Shown here piece by piece: positions 5,830-9,210 of a stretch of 9,210 nt of DNA (position 1 is its first letter; each line of letters opens with the position of its first letter). Under the pieces are notes generated by a model. It had not been told where the DNA came from. It did no database searches and saw nothing but the letters and a program-made list of their open reading frames with translations. Made by a program: the position numbers and the translations under genes. This stretch comes from an uncultured Ilumatobacter sp. GTDB taxonomy: Bacteria; Actinomycetota; Acidimicrobiia; Acidimicrobiales; Ilumatobacteraceae. Location of the stretch: NCBI GenBank assembly GCA_937891565.1, contig CALAHA010000214.1:1-9210 (forward strand). Reading direction: 5' to 3'.

Positions 5830-6990
5830 TCAGCTGAGGCCCGGAGCACACAATCCGTCGAGTTCCTTGATCTGGATGCGATCACGGTTCTCGTAGGTCA
5901 CTTCGTTCTCGGGGTTCGACTTCAGGTTGAAGACCCGGAACTCCATATCGCTGGTGTCGACCGTCAGGATGCGCCCGATCAGCGGCTCGCCGAGATCGAG
6001 GATGACCTTGATGGTTTCGAGCGCCTGGATCGAACCGATAATGCCAGGCAGCACGCCGAGCACGCCAGCTTCGGCGCAGCTCGGTGCAAGCTCGGCCGGA
6101 GGAGGCTCGGGGACCATGTCGCGATACGTCGGACCCTTGGTCGGGTGGAACACGCTGACCATGCCTTCGAAGCGGAAGATCGAGCCGTGCACGACCGGGA
6201 TACCGAGCTTGACGCTGGCGTCGTTCAGCAGGTAGCGGCTCGGGAAGTTGTCGGCGCCATCGACAACAACGTCGTATCCCTCGAGGATGTCCATGATGTT
6301 CGACGCATCGAGCCGCGTGTCGTAGGTGACAACGTTGACGTCAGGGTTGAGCATGGTGAGCGTCTTTTTGGCCGAATCAACCTTGCGGTCGCCGATGCGA
6401 TCAATGTTGTGCAAAATCTGACGCTGCAGGTTCGACGCATCGACGTCGTCCATGTCGACAATGCCGATTGTGCCGACGCCGGCGGCCGCAAGGTACATCG
6501 CCGCAGGGGAACCGAGGCCACCCGCACCAAGCATGAGGACCTTCGCATCAAGCAACTTGACCTGGCCGGCAGTGCCGACTTCAGGCAGCAGCAGGTGCCG
6601 CTTATAGCGATTGTTCTGCTCAGGTGTGAGCGACACGGGCGCCTTCCACTCGCGGCCCTCGTCTTTCCAGCGGCCATAGCCGCCCTCCATCGAGAGCACG
6701 TTCGTGTAGCCGAGTTCGGCGAGCGTCTTGGCAGCAAAGGCCGACCGGACACCGCCGGCGCAATACGCCACGACCGGCGATTGCTTGTCGATGATGCGGC
6801 CCTCGATCTGGGCTTCGAGGTGGCCGCGCGGAATGTGGATGGCACCGAGCAGGGCACCTTCCTCGTATTCATCGGGCTCGCGGACGTCGAGGACAATTGC
6901 ACCGTCGGCAATCGCTGCCGCAGCGCCATCGGTGTCGACTTCGGTGATCTCAGACTTTGCAGCCGAGAGAAGGTCGCGGAAGGTTGCCAT
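5830..6990 (-). CDS. moeB: Rhodanese-MoeB fusion: ThiF/MoeB-family adenylyltransferase with N-terminal sulfurtransferase domain
   Basis: This is a 386-residue fusion. Residues about 15-115 form a rhodanese domain (VLDVREPDEYEEG; active-site Cys77 in VVAYCAGGVRS). Residues about 120-360 form an E1-like adenylyltransferase with the nucleotide loop GAGGLGSP (155-162), NLQRQ (187-191) and the catalytic-type Cys305 in PSCAEAGVLG. Such proteins adenylate the C-terminal glycine of a ubiquitin-like carrier (MoaD, ThiS or CysO-like) and pass persulfide sulfur to it, for molybdopterin, thiamine or cysteine synthesis. The carrier is not in this window. The zinc-binding CxxC pairs of E. coli MoeB are absent (PTYRDM, and no late CxxC), as in actinobacterial MoeZ. 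MoeZ, however, has its rhodanese at the C-terminus. Start is ATG 6990, 7 bp after a TAGGCT hexamer; a GTG at 7042-7044 extends the frame without family support. Confidence 0.88.
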   Translation of the reverse strand: MATFRDLLSAAKSEITEVDTDGAAAAIADGAIVLDVREPDEYEEGALLGAIHIPRGHLEAQIEGRIIDKQSPVVAYCAGGVRSAFAAKTLAELGYTNVLSMEGGYGRWKDEGREWKAPVSLTPEQNNRYKRHLLLPEVGTAGQVKLLDAKVLMLGAGGLGSPAAMYLAAAGVGTIGIVDMDDVDASNLQRQILHNIDRIGDRKVDSAKKTLTMLNPDVNVVTYDTRLDASNIMDILEGYDVVVDGADNFPSRYLLNDASVKLGIPVVHGSIFRFEGMVSVFHPTKGPTYRDMVPEPPPAELAPSCAEAGVLGVLPGIIGSIQALETIKVILDLGEPLIGRILTVDTSDMEFRVFNLKSNPENEVTYENRDRIQIKELDGLCAPGLS

Positions 6991-6997
6991 GGTGAAA

Positions 6998-7003
6998 AGC
7001 CTA
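6998..7003 (-). promoter_or_regulatory. -10 element TAGGCT of moeB (leaderless)
   Basis: On the minus strand TAGGCT is followed by TTTCACC and then ATG 6990. The spacing puts transcription start at or 1 nt before the start codon. No Shine-Dalgarno sequence is present, which argues against the longer frame from 7044. Confidence 0.5.
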
Positions 7004-7021
7004 CCAATCAGGTCGGGTATC

Positions 7022-7046
7022 GAGTGGGGTCCCGTGTAACCCACTC
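7022..7046. promoter_or_regulatory. Dyad GAGTGGG-N11-CCCACTC upstream of moeB
   Basis: A perfect 7-bp inverted repeat (7022-7028 and 7040-7046) separated by 11 bp is centred about 44 bp upstream of the moeB start. The two arms lie almost two helical turns apart, as expected for a dimeric regulator. It lies between the divergent moeB and EamA promoters. No known operator was recognised, so this is only a candidate. Confidence 0.35.
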
Positions 7047-7061
7047 ATCGGCCGAACCATT

Positions 7062-7089
7062 CCCACCCGGCTCGGCCCACCCGGCTCGG
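7062..7089. repeat. Two tandem copies of a 14-bp GC-rich repeat
   Basis: CCCACCCGGCTCGG occurs twice back to back (7062-7075 and 7076-7089), followed by CCCG. It is in the 159-bp intergenic region between the divergent moeB and EamA genes, about 50-75 bp upstream of the EamA -10. It could be paired operator half-sites on one face or a simple slippage duplication. Confidence 0.75.
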
Positions 7090-7137
7090 CCCGTTGGATG
7101 TTTTCGAGCCGGAGCCATCATCGGGTTCGGCGCTCGT

Positions 7138-7143
7138 TAGCGT
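7138..7143 (+). promoter_or_regulatory. -10 element TAGCGT of the second EamA gene (leaderless)
   Basis: TAGCGT is followed by GCCGCC and then GTG 7150, so transcription should start at the GTG itself. The same hexamer TAGCGT recurs before prfC at 8974-8979. No Shine-Dalgarno sequence or clear -35 is seen. Confidence 0.55.
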
Positions 7144-7149
7144 GCCGCC

Positions 7150-8187
7150 GTGAGCAACGCCCCCAACGCCTCCAAGAAATTGTTCACGGCCTCCACTGCG
7201 TCAAACGATGGCCAATTCACCCCACAAGACTGGGCGTTATTCGTCTCCGTTGCTGCGATCTGGGGCTCGTCGTTCGTCTTCATCGACATTGGCCTCGATG
7301 CGCTTCCGCCGGGCCTGATCACCCTGCTCCGCGTGGGTTCGGGCGCTGCGGCACTGTGGGCACTCCCCCGGTCGATCACCACGCGGGTCGGGCGTGCGGT
7401 CACCGACGTCCAGATCGAGCCCGACGACCGGGCCAAGCTGCTCCTGCTTTCGGTGATCTGGGTTGCTATTCCGTTCACGCTGTTCCCGATTGCTGAGCAA
7501 CACATCAACTCCTCGGTCACCGGACTCCTCAACGGCGCCACACCGATCTTCGCGGCCACCGTTGCAGCCGTGCTGCTTCGACAACGCGCCCACGGAGCCC
7601 TACTACTCGGCCTTATCGTCGGCTTTGTCGGTATCGCATTAATCAGCGCACCGTCCGTCGGCAACGGTTCGAACGCCGCTTCTGGCGTGTTCATGGTGCT
7701 CGGCGCAACGGTGTGTTACGGCTTCGCCATCAACCTCGCTGCGCCGCTCCAGAAGAAGTACGGCTCGCTGCCGTTGATGGCGCGCATGCTTGCCCTCGCA
7801 ACGCTGTGGACAATCCCCTATGGCCTGTGGGACATTCGAAGCGCCAAATGGGAAGTCGGCCCCCTCACCGCTGTGCTTGTGCTCGGCGTATTCGGAACGG
7901 GCATTGCGTTCGCCATCATGGGCACCCTGGTCGGCCGGGTGGGGTCGACTCGCGCTTCCTTCATCACGTACCTCATCCCGGTCGTGTCACTCGCCCTCGG
8001 CATGGCCTTTCGCAGCGACACTGTCGCTCCGATTGCTGTTGTCGGCATCGGGCTCGTGATCAGCGGCGCATTCCTCGCCAGCCGTTCTCAAGCCCGAGTC
8101 AGCGAACCAGCGCTGGCAGGATCTCACCGATCTGGCCGACCAGAAGATGATCCCCATAACGATCCATTCCTGTCTCGTCCCCGTTGA
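7150..8187 (+). CDS. EamA/DMT-family transporter
   Basis: This is a 345-residue membrane protein with about ten hydrophobic segments in two EamA repeats. The first begins at FVSVAAIWGSSFVFIDIGL (about 31-49), the typical family opening, and the second is centred on GVFMVLGATVCYGFAINLA. Family members export amino acids, drugs or other metabolites, and nothing in the sequence fixes the substrate. It is less like RhtA than the first transporter, lacking the IEFIGP segment. An N-terminal extension of about 25 polar residues precedes the first helix. The last ~30 residues (ARVSEPALAGSHRSGRPED...) form a polar tail encoded antisense to the end of the Sir2 gene. Start is GTG 7150, exactly 6 bp after TAGCGT; no other start is better placed. 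Confidence 0.85.
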   Translation: MSNAPNASKKLFTASTASNDGQFTPQDWALFVSVAAIWGSSFVFIDIGLDALPPGLITLLRVGSGAAALWALPRSITTRVGRAVTDVQIEPDDRAKLLLLSVIWVAIPFTLFPIAEQHINSSVTGLLNGATPIFAATVAAVLLRQRAHGALLLGLIVGFVGIALISAPSVGNGSNAASGVFMVLGATVCYGFAINLAAPLQKKYGSLPLMARMLALATLWTIPYGLWDIRSAKWEVGPLTAVLVLGVFGTGIAFAIMGTLVGRVGSTRASFITYLIPVVSLALGMAFRSDTVAPIAVVGIGLVISGAFLASRSQARVSEPALAGSHRSGRPEDDPHNDPFLSRPR

Positions 8188-8878
8188 CAATGATCACCGT
8201 CGCGCCGTTCGCCTTCGCTCTCGGCACGCAGTTGGCGACCGGAAAAACGCTGAGCGTCGAACCGACGGCCAGCAGCACATCGGACTCTTCGCTCACCTGT
8301 AATGCACGGTCGATCACTTCGGGCACGAGTGCCTGGCCAAAGCTGATGGTGTCGCTCTTCAAGATGCCACCGCACTCCAGACACGACGGATCGATCTCGC
8401 CAGCGCGCACCCGTTTGAGGCTCTGTTCCATTGGCCGCTGGTCCTGGCATTCCCAACAGCGAGTAAACCACACCGTGCCGTGCACCTCGATCACCTTGGC
8501 TGGATCGTTGCCGGCTTTCTGATGTAAGCCGTCGATGTTTTGCGTGATCAGGCCGTGCAGTTGACCGCGCTGCTCGATCTCGACGATGGCAGCGTGGCCC
8601 CGGTTCGGCTGAGCCGTCCAGGCCGGAGTGGTCAGTCGGTTCTGCCAGGCCGCTTGTCGCACCTCGGGCTCATTGAGATAGTTCTGGAGTTTCGATGCCT
8701 TCTCGGCTGCCGGGTTGTTCGTCCATAATCCGTTTGGACCACGAAAGTCAGGAATCCCCGAATCGGTGGAAATGCCCGCACCGGTCAGCACGACCACGCG
8801 CGACGCCTTGGCGAGCGCCTCACGAGCAGCGCCGTGGCCGACAGGAAGGCTGGGCACGGAAGCAACGTCGTTGAACAC
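8099..8878 (-). CDS. Sir2-family NAD-dependent protein deacylase
   Basis: This is a 259-residue sirtuin with all core motifs: GAGISTDSGIPDFRG (33-47) for NAD binding, TQNIDGLH (112-119), catalytic His133 in EVHGTVW, zinc ligands Cys141/Cys144 (CWEC) and Cys166/Cys169 (CLEC), and the second NAD segment GSTLSVFPVA (206-215). It removes acyl groups from lysines while consuming NAD, giving nicotinamide and O-acyl-ADP-ribose. The Tyr-x-x-Arg pair of CobB/SIRT5 that binds succinyl groups appears as Trp78/Arg81, so deacetylation seems likelier than desuccinylation; this is inference from alignment by eye. It is divergent from prfC across 109 bp. Its 3' end overlaps the convergent EamA gene by 89 bp. 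Start is GTG 8878, 6 bp after a TAAGTAT element. Confidence 0.9.
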   Translation of the reverse strand: MFNDVASVPSLPVGHGAAREALAKASRVVVLTGAGISTDSGIPDFRGPNGLWTNNPAAEKASKLQNYLNEPEVRQAAWQNRLTTPAWTAQPNRGHAAIVEIEQRGQLHGLITQNIDGLHQKAGNDPAKVIEVHGTVWFTRCWECQDQRPMEQSLKRVRAGEIDPSCLECGGILKSDTISFGQALVPEVIDRALQVSEESDVLLAVGSTLSVFPVANCVPRAKANGATVIIVNGDETGMDRYGDHLLVGQIGEILPALVR

Positions 8879-8884
8879 GCCTCG

Positions 8885-8891
8885 ATACTTA
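8885..8891 (-). promoter_or_regulatory. -10-like TAAGTAT before the sir2 gene
   Basis: On the minus strand TAAGTAT is followed by CGAGGC and then GTG 8878. The final T has the spacing seen elsewhere in the window, but the element has one extra base compared with TANNNT, so the match is weaker. A GAGG lies in the last 6 nt before GTG, too close to act as a normal Shine-Dalgarno sequence. Confidence 0.4.
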
Positions 8892-8973
8892 CCGACTCAC
8901 CCGCTGTGATCCACTCGATCCGGCCATCAACGACGGAGCAAGAACCTCGGCTCCCGCTTCGGTGGCGCGCCGC

Positions 8974-8979
8974 TAGCGT
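8974..8979 (+). promoter_or_regulatory. -10 element TAGCGT of prfC
   Basis: TAGCGT is followed by GGGCGACC and then TTG 8988, giving a predicted leader of about 1-2 nt. It is identical to the hexamer before the EamA gene at 7138. The region shares the 109-bp divergent gap with the sir2 promoter. Confidence 0.45.
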
Positions 8980-8987
8980 GGGCGACC

Positions 8988-9210
8988 TTGTCTGATCAGG
9001 TGTTGAACGAAGCAAAACGTCGCCGAACGTTTGCCATCATCAGCCACCCTGACGCGGGCAAGACGACACTCACCGAGAAGTTCCTGCTGTATGCAGGCGC
9101 GATCACCTCGGGCGGCGCTGTCAAAGCTCATGAGGGCCGCCGCTCAGCCACGTCCGACTGGATGGACATGGAGCAGAAGCGCGGTATCTCGATCACGTCG
9201 ACCGCCCTGA
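8988..9210 (+). CDS. prfC: Peptide chain release factor 3 (RF3), N-terminal part (partial)
   Basis: The first 74 codons of RF3 are present and the frame runs off the window. RF3 is a translational GTPase that recycles RF1/RF2 from the ribosome after peptide release. Visible motifs are the G1 P-loop (SHPDAGKTT), the following EKFLLYAGAI helix, and the RF3-typical SDWMDMEQKRGISITSTAL, which leads into switch I/G2. SDWM with MEQKRGISIT separates RF3 from EF-G and LepA. The start is taken as TTG 8988 (then SDQVLNEAKRRRTFAIISH), because it gives the usual family N-terminus and follows a TAGCGT hexamer by 8 bp. In-frame GTG 9000 or TTG 9003 are alternatives that would trim 4-5 residues. It is divergent from sir2. 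Confidence 0.92.
   Translation, partial: MSDQVLNEAKRRRTFAIISHPDAGKTTLTEKFLLYAGAITSGGAVKAHEGRRSATSDWMDMEQKRGISITSTAL

Noticed and set aside
7042..7044. Upstream GTG start for moeB
   Set aside because: It would add 18 residues encoded by promoter DNA, including the -10 TAGGCT. ATG 6990 has the expected spacing.
6145..7140. A 331-codon open frame on the plus strand
   Set aside because: It is antisense to moeB, its translation resembles no family, and it reads through the moeB promoter and dyad.

Overview
The window is high-GC, densely coded and consists mostly of ordinary metabolic and housekeeping genes. Protein motifs and promoter style fit an actinobacterium, possibly of the Acidimicrobiia/Ilumatobacter type. 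That assignment is inference from protein style; the window holds no rRNA or other marker gene. No mobile element, CRISPR array, tRNA or rRNA was recognised. The longest stretch without a gene is 253 bp (4699-4951).

Layout. The 3' end of thrH (+) meets a hairpin terminator and then a minus-strand pair: a RidA-like protein and a stand-alone methylmalonyl-CoA mutase large subunit without a B12 domain. Divergent from this pair is an RhtA-like EamA transporter (+), followed by a class II aldolase/adducin-fold protein (+). Next comes a compact toxin-antitoxin operon (+): a ribbon-helix-helix antitoxin and a MazF/PemK-type toxin behind an operator of three CATATG boxes spaced 12 bp apart. On the minus strand, a rhodanese-MoeB fusion lies upstream of a TauD-family Fe(II)/2-oxoglutarate dioxygenase. 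A second EamA transporter (+) diverges from moeB and overlaps tail-to-tail with a Sir2 NAD-dependent deacylase (-). The window ends in the first 74 codons of prfC (release factor 3, +).

The most consistent unexplained signal is in the promoters. Seven first-in-transcript genes on both strands have a TANNNT hexamer 6-8 bp before an ATG, GTG or TTG, and an eighth (sir2) has a near match. This puts transcription start at or next to the start codon, as in leaderless mRNAs. The two genes read from inside operons behave differently: the mutase has a Shine-Dalgarno sequence overlapping the upstream stop codon, and the toxin start overlaps the antitoxin stop. The signal also corrects several start sites, where longer open frames exist but are probably not used.

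There is no strong sign of a wholly new defence or biosynthetic system. The points most worth a second look are the toxin-antitoxin operator overlapping a leaderless promoter, several enzymes with altered catalytic residues (aldolase-fold and RidA-like proteins), the domain order of the MoeB fusion, and an 89-bp antisense overlap between the transporter and Sir2.
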